From the NCBI RefSeq assembly GCF_009735625.1, contig NZ_CP046244.1, forward strand, positions 3,174,909 to 3,238,908: a stretch of DNA of 64,000 nt. Reading direction: 5' to 3'. The notes beneath the pieces are model-generated. The model was not told the origin of the DNA, did no database searches, and saw only the letters and a program-made list of their open reading frames with translations. The DNA comes from Moorella glycerini. GTDB lineage: Bacteria; Bacillota; DSM-521; Neomoorellales; Neomoorellaceae. This document shows, in pieces, positions 32,180 through 40,992 of the stretch. The translations under genes and the position numbers were made by a program. Position 1 is the stretch's first letter, and the number at the start of each line of letters is the position of its first letter.

Positions 32180-33991
32180 ATGAGCCAGGTAAGGCAAGAT
32201 CAGCAAGCGAAGGTAACTAAAGATGCAAGTACCCTTTTTTTACAAACTTTAGAGCTTCTGAATGGCTTGGGGCCAGAATTTGAAGAAGTGAGACAAAAGA
32301 TCCAGGCCTTGCAAGAGCGGCTTTTAAACGAACGCTTTCACCTTGCCGTTCTCGGGCAGTTCAAGCGCGGTAAAAGTACCTTTATAAACGCTCTTCTGGG
32401 CGATGAAGTGTTACCCACAGCCATCCTGCCCCTGACTGCCGTTCCTACCTTTCTTCTCTGGGGTCCCGAGATCCGTGCCCGCGTTCTCCGCCAGGAGGGC
32501 CACCAAAGAGAAGAATTTACAGGCCGGGACACTAGAGCTTTAACTGCTTTTCTTGCGCAATTCGTTACTGAAGCAGGGAATCCCAAAAATCATAAAAAGG
32601 TATCCCAGGTTGAGGTCTTCTACCCCTCCCCTCTTCTTCACAAAGGAGTAGTCTTAATCGATACTCCCGGCATTGGTTCAACTTTCCGGCATAACACTGA
32701 AGCTACACTTAACTTCCTGCCCCAGTGTGATGCTGCCTTATTTCTCGTTTCGGCGGATCCGCCGATCACCGAGGTGGAAGTAGAATTTCTGAAAGCGGTC
32801 CGTTCCAAGGTTACTCACCTTTTCTTTATTTTAAATAAGGTAGATTATCTCAATAAGGAAGAAATAACATCTCTTTTAACCTTCATTAAAAATGTTTTGC
32901 GGGAGCAAATTGGCATAGAAGGAGACCCCCCCATCTTCTGCGTGTCGGCCCGTCTGGGACTTGAGGCCCGAAAAACGAATGATACCGCCCTCTGGAATCA
33001 TAGCGGCCTGGAAGAAGTCTGGCGTTATCTTGTTGATTTTCTTGCTCGCGATAAAAACAACGCCCTGCAGGCAGCCCTGGCTAAAAAAGCTATCGATATA
33101 ATTGCCGACATTATAATGCGCTTGCAGCTTACCATTCGTTCCCTGGAGATGCCCCTGGCTGAACTAGATGACCGCCTGCAAATATTTGAGAAAAAAATTC
33201 AGGAGGCTGAGCAGCAACGAGTCTTGCTGGGAGATCTCCTGGCCGGCAACCGGAAACGAATGGTGGCGTTTCTGGAGGAACAAGTTGAAGCCTTACGCCA
33301 GAAGGCCCGGACTCACCTGCAAGGAATTGTCCAGGATCGTCTGGCCGGAATGGGTAACAGGTTTAATGAAAATGCAATCCGGGAAACCCTGGCCAATGCC
33401 ATCCCTGATTTTTTTGAACATGAGCTCGGTGAAATGGCGCGCGTTTTTGACCAGCGGGTTACCGAAGTGCTGCGCCCCTACCAGCAACGAGTCGATGAGC
33501 TGATTGAGACGGTGCGGAAAACGGCTGCCGAGCTTTTTGACATTCCTTATCATGCTCCCAGTAGTTCCGGCGCTTTTGAGATGAAACGCCAGCCGTATTG
33601 GGTAACCCACAAGTGGGATTCCAGCTTTAACCTTCTCCCGGAAGGTATATTTACCAGGCTTTTGCCAGAGAGTTTACGCCGGGCAAAGATGACAGAAAAA
33701 TTGAGGCAACAAATTGAAGCCTTGGTTTTAAACAATGTGGAAAACTTGCGCTGGGCCACTTTACAGAATCTAGATCAAGCCTTTCGCCGTTTCGGATCCA
33801 GTCTAGATGAGCGTCTCCAGGCAACCGTTTTAGCTACCCGGGGAGCCATCCAGGCGGCACGGTCAAAACGCCTGGAGCATACCCAGAATGTGGTTCAAGA
33901 GATTACCAGGCTCCAGTCCATTACCAGGGAATTCTCGGAAATTCAGGCCAAATTCGAGGCATTCATTGAGGGTCAAGGAGTTTGGAGGTAA
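32180..33991 (+). CDS. Dynamin-like GTPase (bacterial, fluoride-controlled)
   Basis: A 603-residue GTPase starting at ATG 32180 behind GGAGGA. G1 is LGQFKRGKST (about 58-67), G3 is LIDTPGIGST (159-168) and G4 is LNKVD (218-222), in the Dynamin_N arrangement. From about 300 to the end it is mostly helical with long coiled-coil stretches (ELDDRLQIFEKKIQEAEQQR) and basic patches, like the stalk of bacterial dynamin-like proteins. No membrane segment is obvious. The fluoride riboswitch directly upstream places it in the fluoride response. Fluoride-metal complexes mimic the gamma-phosphate of GTP, and bacterial dynamins protect membranes under stress; either link is conjecture. It is followed 4 bases on by the DUF6062 gene. 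Confidence 0.83.
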   Translation: MSQVRQDQQAKVTKDASTLFLQTLELLNGLGPEFEEVRQKIQALQERLLNERFHLAVLGQFKRGKSTFINALLGDEVLPTAILPLTAVPTFLLWGPEIRARVLRQEGHQREEFTGRDTRALTAFLAQFVTEAGNPKNHKKVSQVEVFYPSPLLHKGVVLIDTPGIGSTFRHNTEATLNFLPQCDAALFLVSADPPITEVEVEFLKAVRSKVTHLFFILNKVDYLNKEEITSLLTFIKNVLREQIGIEGDPPIFCVSARLGLEARKTNDTALWNHSGLEEVWRYLVDFLARDKNNALQAALAKKAIDIIADIIMRLQLTIRSLEMPLAELDDRLQIFEKKIQEAEQQRVLLGDLLAGNRKRMVAFLEEQVEALRQKARTHLQGIVQDRLAGMGNRFNENAIRETLANAIPDFFEHELGEMARVFDQRVTEVLRPYQQRVDELIETVRKTAAELFDIPYHAPSSSGAFEMKRQPYWVTHKWDSSFNLLPEGIFTRLLPESLRRAKMTEKLRQQIEALVLNNVENLRWATLQNLDQAFRRFGSSLDERLQATVLATRGAIQAARSKRLEHTQNVVQEITRLQSITREFSEIQAKFEAFIEGQGVWR

Positions 33992-33995
33992 AAAT

Positions 33996-34715
33996 ATGTC
34001 AATCGCGTCTGCTTATATTCAACTGGAAACAGCGTTAAAAAAGCCGGGTTGTCCAATTTGTACCATCGCTAAGGAAACCGGCAGGCGATATCTCGATAAC
34101 TTGTTGTATGAGTATGTTAATGACCCGCTTATACGTTCCTGCATTGAAGCCTCGTGGGGCTTTTGCCAGCAACACACCAGGGAACTTATGGATTTCAGCA
34201 TCTATAGCCTGGGTATTGCCATAATCAATGAAGGCCTCCTGGATAACTGGGCTAAACACCTTACCAATCCGGCCAATTTTCTTTCTGCTGACAACAAAAG
34301 CAGCTTCCCGAGGCTGTTGAAGCGCCATTCTCAAGAAGGACCGGGCAGCAAACTCGCTGCCGCCCTGAAACCTACAAATTCCTGCCCCGCCTGTAGGAGT
34401 GAGGAAGAAATAACCCAGACTATCCTTCGTGAATTAAATTATCAAGTAGCCGCTAATGATGGCAACATCACCGCCTTATATGACAAATCCCCCGGGTTAT
34501 GCCTACCCCATTTTCGCCGGGCTATAGCTTTGGCAGAGAACCTAGCCAGCGTTAAAATGCTAGTGCAGTTGCAACTTAAAAAAATTCAGGCCTTACAACA
34601 TGAGCTCAAAGAATTCATTCGCAAACAGGACTATCGTTTTATCGACGAACCCCGCGGCCAGGAAAAGGATTCCTGGAGAAGAAGCTTAACCCTGCTGGCC
34701 GGATATGCAACTTAA
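33996..34715 (+). CDS. DUF6062-type protein with two CxxC/CxxH zinc-like sites
   Basis: A 239-residue protein starting at ATG 33996 after GGAGG. It has two parallel half-sites: GCPICTIAKETG with GFCQQHTRELMD, then SCPACRSEEE with GLCLPHFRRAIA. CxxC followed about 35-40 residues later by CxxH, twice, suggests two zinc ions or an internal duplication. It appears soluble and helical. DUF6062 proteins are of unknown function. It is translated with the dynamin-like GTPase (4-base gap) and thus presumably also fluoride-induced. A diverged copy of its last 26 codons lies at 37838-37920. Confidence 0.7.
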   Translation: MSIASAYIQLETALKKPGCPICTIAKETGRRYLDNLLYEYVNDPLIRSCIEASWGFCQQHTRELMDFSIYSLGIAIINEGLLDNWAKHLTNPANFLSADNKSSFPRLLKRHSQEGPGSKLAAALKPTNSCPACRSEEEITQTILRELNYQVAANDGNITALYDKSPGLCLPHFRRAIALAENLASVKMLVQLQLKKIQALQHELKEFIRKQDYRFIDEPRGQEKDSWRRSLTLLAGYAT

Positions 34716-34743
34716 TGGTTCCTTGTTGTTTCGTTGAATGAAT

Positions 34744-36246
34744 TTAATTGTCTTTTCCGAATATGCTGTTATACAAATCTTCGCCATAACTAGTTTGCAA
34801 GGGTTCACCTTCGATTAACTTAAAAGTTCGTGTTCCGTCGGCTTGCCTTTCAGCCCGCAGGAAAAGTGCAGTTGCCATTTTTTTATCGAAAAAGCCATGG
34901 GCAAATTCATATAAATGCGTAACGAAAAAAACCTTGATGTGTTTTTCCAATAAAGCGCTTACTATCTGCCTTGCAATCTCCGAACCTTCTCTTTCGTTTG
35001 TCGCGGCAAATGATTCATTAAACAGCACCATGGAATTTGACGTTATATGGTCTATGATATCGCTCATTCTGCTAAGTTCTTCATCGAGTTTGCCGCTTTT
35101 CATGGTAACGTCTTCTTCCCGTTTGTAGTGCGTGAAAAGGCTGTCGCAGAAATTGGCGCAGAAAGATTCAGCCGGCACAAACATACCGCATTGCATCATT
35201 AATTGGGCCAAACCTATGCTGCGCAAAAAAGTCGATTTGCCACCCTGATTGGCGCCTGTAATTATTACGAGCTCTTTATTGTCGGCATTCACATCATTGC
35301 CTACAATTTTTTGTTCCAGGGTTAAAGCCAGACAGACGTCGTATAATCCTTTAAAAGAATGTCTGCGTTCGCCGGGAGCTACAGGGAGGGGAAAGCACGT
35401 TGGCTCCCCTATGTGAGTAAGGCGTTCATACAAGTTCAAACAACCGATGTAAAAGGCCAATTCGGTCCGCAAAACGTTAAAAAAACTGAGAATATGATCA
35501 TTGGACTGGGCGAGGGCATTGGCAACAAGGTTGATCCCCCTGTCTTTTAATTCCGACAGGGCCCTCGCCCCGCTTTCGTCGCGATCGGCGATATAAAAGG
35601 TGTAAACGGGCGCTTTTTTGGTAAAAACTCTCTCTATCCAGCTCTGTTTTTTATCTTGGGGTTTACGGAGAATGTAATTGATACCTTTATTACCTTTTCC
35701 TAGTTCAGCGCTGATCAAAACTCCCTCACGGAATTTCAGTTCCTTTAGATGATTTTGGATGCAGGCGAAATATTCATCGCTAAGTTCTTTGTTGAGCATC
35801 GCGAAAAAAGCGGTAAAGCCGTCTGATTCAAATTTATCGGCATGTTCATCGGCGATAGTTCTTAGTTTTTTAAGCATGTCCACAAACATCTGCAACACTT
35901 CTACCGATCTATACAATATGGCAGCAGGGTATCTGCTGAAAATGCTTAAGTAATTTTTTTTCTCTTTTTCAATTGATTCTACCGCGATATCGTAGATAGC
36001 CCTGACAATGGCAGAATTTTTCAGGCAATCTCTTAAAATATCCTGCCGGTATAATACTGTCTCCAGATCATTATTTAAACCGGACAAAACGGCTTTTTGG
36101 GCCACATCAAATAGAAATTTGTCACCGAGGGCCATGGCGTTGAACAGCGTGTTTAATTCCAGATCTTGGGTCAGCGCTTGTTCATTCCACGGTAATTTCT
36201 CCTGAAGGTCAAAATCATGATCTTTAAACATGAGAAAAACCTTCAT
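34744..36246 (-). CDS. MutS-like ATPase, second of a pair
   Basis: About 500 residues from ATG 36246, which overlaps the stop of the upstream gene (ATGA). Only the MutS core (helical lever) and ATPase domain V are present: Walker A TGANQGGKSTFLRSIGLAQL near 328-347, SLFTHYKREEDVTMKSGKLD, Walker B-like MVLFNESFAATNEREGSEIA and VFFVTHLYEF. The mismatch-binding domain is missing, so a role in mismatch repair is unlikely; it resembles the shortened MutS-related proteins of Firmicutes. It converges with DUF6062, with 28 bases between. The DNA is more AT-rich than the neighbouring genes. Confidence 0.83.
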   Translation of the reverse strand: MKVFLMFKDHDFDLQEKLPWNEQALTQDLELNTLFNAMALGDKFLFDVAQKAVLSGLNNDLETVLYRQDILRDCLKNSAIVRAIYDIAVESIEKEKKNYLSIFSRYPAAILYRSVEVLQMFVDMLKKLRTIADEHADKFESDGFTAFFAMLNKELSDEYFACIQNHLKELKFREGVLISAELGKGNKGINYILRKPQDKKQSWIERVFTKKAPVYTFYIADRDESGARALSELKDRGINLVANALAQSNDHILSFFNVLRTELAFYIGCLNLYERLTHIGEPTCFPLPVAPGERRHSFKGLYDVCLALTLEQKIVGNDVNADNKELVIITGANQGGKSTFLRSIGLAQLMMQCGMFVPAESFCANFCDSLFTHYKREEDVTMKSGKLDEELSRMSDIIDHITSNSMVLFNESFAATNEREGSEIARQIVSALLEKHIKVFFVTHLYEFAHGFFDKKMATALFLRAERQADGTRTFKLIEGEPLQTSYGEDLYNSIFGKDN

Positions 36247-37778
36247 AATTTTATCCGCTCCTTTAAACAATCGTATGTGAGTCGATACTTTTCGGCAATT
36301 GCTAGCGCGTATGCAAGTCCATCGGCAGGCCTTCTTACAATTTTATATGTTCGTACTGCCGGATTTTCGGGTACTACCGTGCTGACCATGCTTACGGTTT
36401 TCTCGCTTAAAAAAGCCAATTCATCTATGAAGGTTACGCAAACGCATAATAAATCAAGTTGTATTATCCTCTCCATTACTTTCCGGCTCAAATATATAGC
36501 ATCTTTTAATGTTGTGGAAGTGAAAATCTCGTTCATGATGATGATGCTATTGCAAGTGGCCTTGTTGAGGATATCGTGTATCCTGACCAAATCATCCTGT
36601 AGCTTGCCACGGAGATTTTTAACGTTTTCTTCCTTTTCAAAATGGGTAAAAAGCTTGTCGAAGAGAAAGAGGCGCGCTTCCCTGCCCGGGACGGGGCAAC
36701 CAAGGCTGGCCAAATAATGCAGCTGTCCGAAGGTACGGGCAAAGGTTGTTTTACCGCCCTGGTTCGGACCGGTTACTACAAATATACGCTCCTTACCTTT
36801 TAGGTAAAAATCATTACAGACAACGGCTGAGCCTTCGTTAATGAGTTTATAAGCCAGGGCCAAATCAAATCCTTCATAATCATAAACTTCCTTACATGTA
36901 CTGGAAATTTGCGGATAGCAAAATTTCAATCCCTTTCGTTTGAATATCGCGACATACTCCAGATAAGCAATGTAAAATTGTATCTCCCGATCAAAAACGG
37001 CTATCGTTTCATCCAGATAATTGCCGTTTTCCATACAGTAATTATCAAGGCGCAAAAATATATCGGCATACAATTGGGCAACTAAATCAAGTATTTTTGC
37101 TTCAACATGGTTCATATCCGGCCAAGTGGAAAATTCAACCTTGTAATCTTTCACCGCTCCTTGCTTGAATTTCTCAAATGTTTTTTCCACTTCCGCGCTA
37201 TAATCAATCTCATCTTCATATTTGCGGACCTTGATGCGGTTACCTTTGATGAGTAAACAATATTTTACGGTAGATAAATCGGCTTTTAGCTTTTTCGTTT
37301 CTGTTAGCAAAGACCTAAAACGGTCGGAATGGGTATAGTTTATCAGATATTCGCGGAAGGCTAAAAAGCCGCGTGATTTTAACTCTATAAGGGTTAAATC
37401 ATGTACCAGGCAATTAACGGCGTCGCAGTAAATTTCTACCGCATCTAAAAACCATCTTTCCTTTTGGTATTTATAATAAAGCTTGTCTGCTTGGGTGAGA
37501 TGTTCGCGCATTGTGCGCATTTTTTGGGTAAATGATTTTATATGCTCAAAGAATGTTTTATTTTCCAGATCCTGCATTATTTCATGACGATAGTTGATCG
37601 CGTCGATATCGTTCAACGAAGTGTAAAAAAACGGTTTTAAATTATATTCTTCTTTGCCGGCCGTAATGGTGTCTATAATCTGATCCAGATTTAAATCAAC
37701 AAAAAAGATGGGAGCTTCGAGTGTTTCTTTTATTATCCCGTCTTCAGTTTTTTTAAATAGTATGCTTTGGAAAGTCAT
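36243..37778 (-). CDS. MutS-like ATPase, first of a pair
   Basis: About 511 residues from ATG 37778, chosen for GGGAGGTG upstream. ATPase motifs are VVTGPNQGGKTTFARTFGQL near 333-352, KLFTHFEKEENVKNLRGKLQ, SIIIMNEIFTSTTLKDAIYL and VCVTFIDELA; in the last motif the usual TH is TF. It is similar in layout to the next gene and overlaps it by 4 bases, so the two probably form a heterodimer as MutS-family ATPases do. No DNA mismatch-binding domain is present. Genes for MutS-like proteins have been noted near fluoride-responsive RNAs in other bacteria, but no riboswitch lies directly upstream here. Confidence 0.83.
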   Translation of the reverse strand: MTFQSILFKKTEDGIIKETLEAPIFFVDLNLDQIIDTITAGKEEYNLKPFFYTSLNDIDAINYRHEIMQDLENKTFFEHIKSFTQKMRTMREHLTQADKLYYKYQKERWFLDAVEIYCDAVNCLVHDLTLIELKSRGFLAFREYLINYTHSDRFRSLLTETKKLKADLSTVKYCLLIKGNRIKVRKYEDEIDYSAEVEKTFEKFKQGAVKDYKVEFSTWPDMNHVEAKILDLVAQLYADIFLRLDNYCMENGNYLDETIAVFDREIQFYIAYLEYVAIFKRKGLKFCYPQISSTCKEVYDYEGFDLALAYKLINEGSAVVCNDFYLKGKERIFVVTGPNQGGKTTFARTFGQLHYLASLGCPVPGREARLFLFDKLFTHFEKEENVKNLRGKLQDDLVRIHDILNKATCNSIIIMNEIFTSTTLKDAIYLSRKVMERIIQLDLLCVCVTFIDELAFLSEKTVSMVSTVVPENPAVRTYKIVRRPADGLAYALAIAEKYRLTYDCLKERIKL

Positions 37779-37837
37779 GAGAAGAACACCTCCCTGCCAA
37801 ACAGCACGCTGTAGAAATTCCATGGACAAAGAGTGCC

Positions 37838-37920
37838 TCTTGTTTTATTAACGAACCGCGTGGTCAGGAAAGGGATTTCTGGATAAGCAGTTTACACCTG
37901 CTGGCGGGTTATAAAAATTA
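37838..37920 (+). pseudogene. 3' end remnant of a second DUF6062 gene
   Basis: The plus strand encodes CFINEPRGQERDFWISSLHL then LAGYKN-stop, closely matching the DUF6062 C-terminus RFIDEPRGQEKDSWRRSLTL LAGYAT at 34636-34715. Nothing of the gene remains upstream. The pair of MutS-like genes therefore sits between two copies of the DUF6062 3' end. Confidence 0.8.
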
Positions 37921-37939
37921 AAGATGGTATTACAGGGAT

Positions 37940-39130
37940 TCAACGAAAAGTATTTTTACCGACATAGAGCATCAGCAACACCGAAAGTAGCTGGGTTGCT
38001 ACTGAAAAGGCTACCACGTATCCTGCTGATAGGTCGTAAAGCATCCCCATTAATGCACTTCCCAGAAACCAAAATATACCATAGCCGGTATTAAACACCC
38101 CATAGGCAGTACCACGCCTGTCAAGGGATATCATATTGGCCACGGCAGCGCGTAAGACGGATTCCTGCGCCCCCATGCCTATGCCCCAAATTACCATTCC
38201 AACCAGAGCCATGGTGAAGCCTCCTAAAAACACCAGAGGGGCAAACAAGGATGAGACCAGACCAGCAATAGCCAAAACATAAATGCCTATCCGGTCGAAC
38301 AAATACCCGAATATTAAAGCAGCAAGGGCATCGGCTATCATGGCGATAGCATAAAGTATGGGAATCCAATTACTTGATACCAGTGATCCTTTGCCTAAAT
38401 GATAAGCAATTAAGGGATAATCAACGTAACCTGCCGCTATGAAAGCAACTGCTACCAGGTAGAGCCAAAATGTTCTTGGTAATCCCTTGCCCGCAGGTAT
38501 GGCTTGGGCCGCTTCCAGCTCTCGAGGAGTTGGGTATAAAAGCCTGGCAACAGCAAGGACTGTAATCGCTAAGATAGCCGGGATAAACAAAACGGCAAAC
38601 CCAGTTTGATAGCCGCCTCTTAAATAAAGTACTAAAGCTACAATCAGCGGGCCGGTAACGGCCCCGATTTGATCCATAGCCTCATGGAGGCCAAATCCCC
38701 ATCCCCTTCCCACTTCCGAAGTAGCGTGGGAAAGCATGGCATCGCGGGCAGGAGTGCGAATAGCTTTGCCTACTCGCTCAGTAATCATCAAAATGGCCGC
38801 TAGCTGCCAGTTGCCTGCCAGGGCCAAAAGGGGTACCGCAAAAAGGTTAAGAATATATCCCACAATTGTAATGGGCCAGTATCTCCCTGTACGGTCGCTT
38901 AAATAGCCGGAAATCAACCGTACGCCGTAACCCAACAATTCGCCTAGTCCGGCAACGAAGCCAACCACTGCCCCGCTAGCCCCCAGCAATGCCAGGAAAG
39001 GCCCGGTAATGCTGCGCGCCCCTTCATAGGTCATATCGGAAAGCAGGCTAACAATCCCTAGTAAGATAATAAATTTAAATGCCTTTTGTAGCGAAGGGGT
39101 TATTTTTTTGCCTTTACTCTGTTCCTCCAT
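37940..39130 (-). CDS. MFS transporter controlled by a fluoride-like riboswitch
   Basis: A 396-residue membrane protein with 12 predicted helices and MFS loop motifs, including YLSDRTGRYWPI after helix 2 and RVGKAIRTPARDAMLSHATS. This subgroup of MFS proteins includes drug and metal efflux candidates without known substrate. AAGGAGG precedes ATG 39130. The leader contains the extra-hairpin variant of the fluoride-like aptamer at 39177-39262, and the neighbouring CPA2/UspA operon is under a normal fluoride riboswitch. An ion or toxic-compound export role is a reasonable inference. Confidence 0.82.
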   Translation of the reverse strand: MEEQSKGKKITPSLQKAFKFIILLGIVSLLSDMTYEGARSITGPFLALLGASGAVVGFVAGLGELLGYGVRLISGYLSDRTGRYWPITIVGYILNLFAVPLLALAGNWQLAAILMITERVGKAIRTPARDAMLSHATSEVGRGWGFGLHEAMDQIGAVTGPLIVALVLYLRGGYQTGFAVLFIPAILAITVLAVARLLYPTPRELEAAQAIPAGKGLPRTFWLYLVAVAFIAAGYVDYPLIAYHLGKGSLVSSNWIPILYAIAMIADALAALIFGYLFDRIGIYVLAIAGLVSSLFAPLVFLGGFTMALVGMVIWGIGMGAQESVLRAAVANMISLDRRGTAYGVFNTGYGIFWFLGSALMGMLYDLSAGYVVAFSVATQLLSVLLMLYVGKNTFR

Positions 39131-39176
39131 CAGGAAACCTCCTTAAAATTTATAGCCCCAAAATAAGGGAATAAAT

Positions 39177-39262
39177 GACTCCTGCCTGCATTATCCAGAC
39201 AGGAGTCATCAGCGCCATGAGCGCATTTTCGAGATTTCTCGAGGCCGACTCCTTGGCCTCGG
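39177..39262 (-). promoter_or_regulatory. Fluoride-riboswitch-like element with extra hairpin, upstream of the MFS gene
   Basis: Reading leftward: CGAGGCC-AAGGAGUC-GGCCUCG (7-bp stem, 8-base loop), then CGAG-AAAU-CUCG which shares bases with the first stem, then AAAAU, hairpin GCGC-UCAUG-GCGC, then UGAUGACUCCUG. Loop GGAGUC complements GACUCC. The 3' strand also forms a stem with CAGGAGUC at 39177-39184 on a following segment, though the U-tract after it is poor (AUUUAUU). The order of elements equals that at 31826-31912. Most loops differ, while the GGAGUC, CUCGAAAAUGCGC and GAUGACUCCUGUC blocks are kept. Confidence 0.6.
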
Positions 39263-39302
39263 ATTAAGCTAAATCAACTTTTCTCCAGAATTTATCCTTC
39301 CC

Positions 39303-39731
39303 TTATTTTTTCCCCTTAATTATTAACACCGGACAGCTCGCCAGTCTTACCACGGCCTCCGAAACGCTTCCTAAAAGGTAACGCTTGATACCACTTAAAC
39401 CCCGGGCACCTAGTACCAGTAGATCATAACCCTCCTCTTCCACCAGGCGGGCCAGGGTATCGGCCGGGTGGCCCGGCACTACTCTGGTGGTTAAGGTTAG
39501 ACCTTCACGGGCAGCCAGGTTTGTAGCTTCTTCCAAAGCTTTGCTAAAAAAGTTTTTGGCATCTTCCAGAACCCCATTAACTTCGTCTCTGGTATCGGCA
39601 AAATCGGGTACATGGGCCACGGAAACAACGGTAATTTGCGCCCCGTATTTTTTAGCCAGGTCGAGGGAAACATGGAGAGCTTTCCTGGCATGAGGCGAAC
39701 CATCGTAGCCTACTAGAATCTTGTTAAACAT
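39303..39731 (-). CDS. Universal stress protein UspA family
   Basis: A 142-residue protein with the ATP-binding type Usp pattern: KILVGYDGSPHARKALHVSL at the N-terminus and GARGLSGIKRYLLGSVSEAV (Gx2Gx9GS) near 113-132, then CPVLIIKGKK. It begins 3 bases after the CPA2 antiporter stop, so it is in the fluoride-riboswitch operon. UspA proteins have been reported in fluoride-responsive operons. Confidence 0.92.
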   Translation of the reverse strand: MFNKILVGYDGSPHARKALHVSLDLAKKYGAQITVVSVAHVPDFADTRDEVNGVLEDAKNFFSKALEEATNLAAREGLTLTTRVVPGHPADTLARLVEEEGYDLLVLGARGLSGIKRYLLGSVSEAVVRLASCPVLIIKGKK

Positions 39732-39734
39732 GGT

Positions 39735-40913
39735 TTAATTACCCTCCTCTTTTTGGGGTATCAATGCATGGCGCCGTTTTTCTTGTTTTACCGCCGGTGC
39801 CAGGTCGGGCCGGAAAAAGGCCTGGGCAATCATTGTCGGTACTACGGCGCTAAGAATAACTACCGTCACCAAAATCGTATACTGGGCCTGGCTGATATAG
39901 CCATGGTTCAAGCCAAACAACGAGGAAATGGTGCCGAAGGTCAGCCCGGTAGACATCAGTAAAGTGGTATACATGCCTTCCCGCGGTTCAAATTTAAAGA
40001 AACGCGTTGCCGGCCAGACACCAATGAATTTAGTTGCTATTTTAATCAAAAGCGCGATGATAATTATCCCGGCGCTGGTAATCACTGCTGGAAGGGAAAC
40101 AAAAAGTCCAGCTTTTAGAAAGTAAAAAGGCGTCAAGAAAGCAAAGGCCATAGTCCGCATTCTTAAAGTCAAATTCTTCTCTTCGAGGAAGAAACCGGCA
40201 ACGGCCAGTCCTAACAGGTAAGCCGGCAAAACAGCTTCGCTATTAGCCATGGAGGCCAGCCCGCCCAGCAAGAAAAGGAGAAAGAACAGGTACTTAATTT
40301 CCAGTTGGCTTACCCGGTTACCATAATGCTGGATAAATAAACGGCTGAAGCGCGGTACTATAGCCAGGACTACGGCTGTTACCGCAATAAATAAGACCAT
40401 CCAGGCATTAAAATTGGCAAAAAGAACTCCCAGGGCCACTACTGTCCCTAGATCCGTTATAAAACAGGCCGCCAGGATAATCCGGCCTAATTCACTTTCA
40501 TTCAGGCCGGTCTCTACCATCACGGCATAGACCACGGCTACGGAGGTAGTCGACAGGGCAATACCGGCAATTTCAGCCGCCGGCAGAGTCCAGCCCAGGG
40601 CATAATAAGCATAGGCAAAAGCCCCGCCAAAAGGCAAAGCAAAGGAAAGCAGACCGATTGCTACGCTTTCTTTAAACCTGCTGCGCAAAACTACCGGATC
40701 GACCTCGGCCCCGGCCAGGAAGGTGAGGATAATGCTGCCAACCCCGGCCAGGAAATCAACCCACGGCGTGGTGTGTAGACCCAAAAAATTACCGCCAATT
40801 ACGCCCACCGCTATTTCCATCAAGGAAATGGAGATCCCTGTCCAACCGGCCAATAAACCTCCTGCCAAAGCTAAACCCAGCCACTCGGCTGCCACGAGCC
40901 ACATGTTTTCCAT
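39735..40913 (-). CDS. CPA2-family cation/proton antiporter under a fluoride riboswitch
   Basis: About 392 residues from ATG 40913, chosen for GGGGAGG upstream. It has about 12-13 membrane segments, FLAGAEVDPVVLRSRFKESV (end of helix 3/4), AEIAGIALSTTSVAVVYAVM and ILAACFITDLGTVVALGVLF, the last with the paired acidic residue of the ion-binding region. There is no C-terminal RCK domain. Its leader carries a fluoride riboswitch (40993-41092). Na+/H+ antiporters are an established class of fluoride-riboswitch targets, possibly by exporting fluoride or restoring proton and cation balance. It is the first gene of a two-gene operon with uspA. Confidence 0.87.
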   Translation of the reverse strand: MENMWLVAAEWLGLALAGGLLAGWTGISISLMEIAVGVIGGNFLGLHTTPWVDFLAGVGSIILTFLAGAEVDPVVLRSRFKESVAIGLLSFALPFGGAFAYAYYALGWTLPAAEIAGIALSTTSVAVVYAVMVETGLNESELGRIILAACFITDLGTVVALGVLFANFNAWMVLFIAVTAVVLAIVPRFSRLFIQHYGNRVSQLEIKYLFFLLFLLGGLASMANSEAVLPAYLLGLAVAGFFLEEKNLTLRMRTMAFAFLTPFYFLKAGLFVSLPAVITSAGIIIIALLIKIATKFIGVWPATRFFKFEPREGMYTTLLMSTGLTFGTISSLFGLNHGYISQAQYTILVTVVILSAVVPTMIAQAFFRPDLAPAVKQEKRRHALIPQKEEGN

Positions 40914-40992
40914 CAGCTTAACCTCCCCTTTTGTTAGACCAGGGATCGGCATGAGCTTTAAAAAGGCTTGGGCAGCTCGGGGCGCGTAACAA

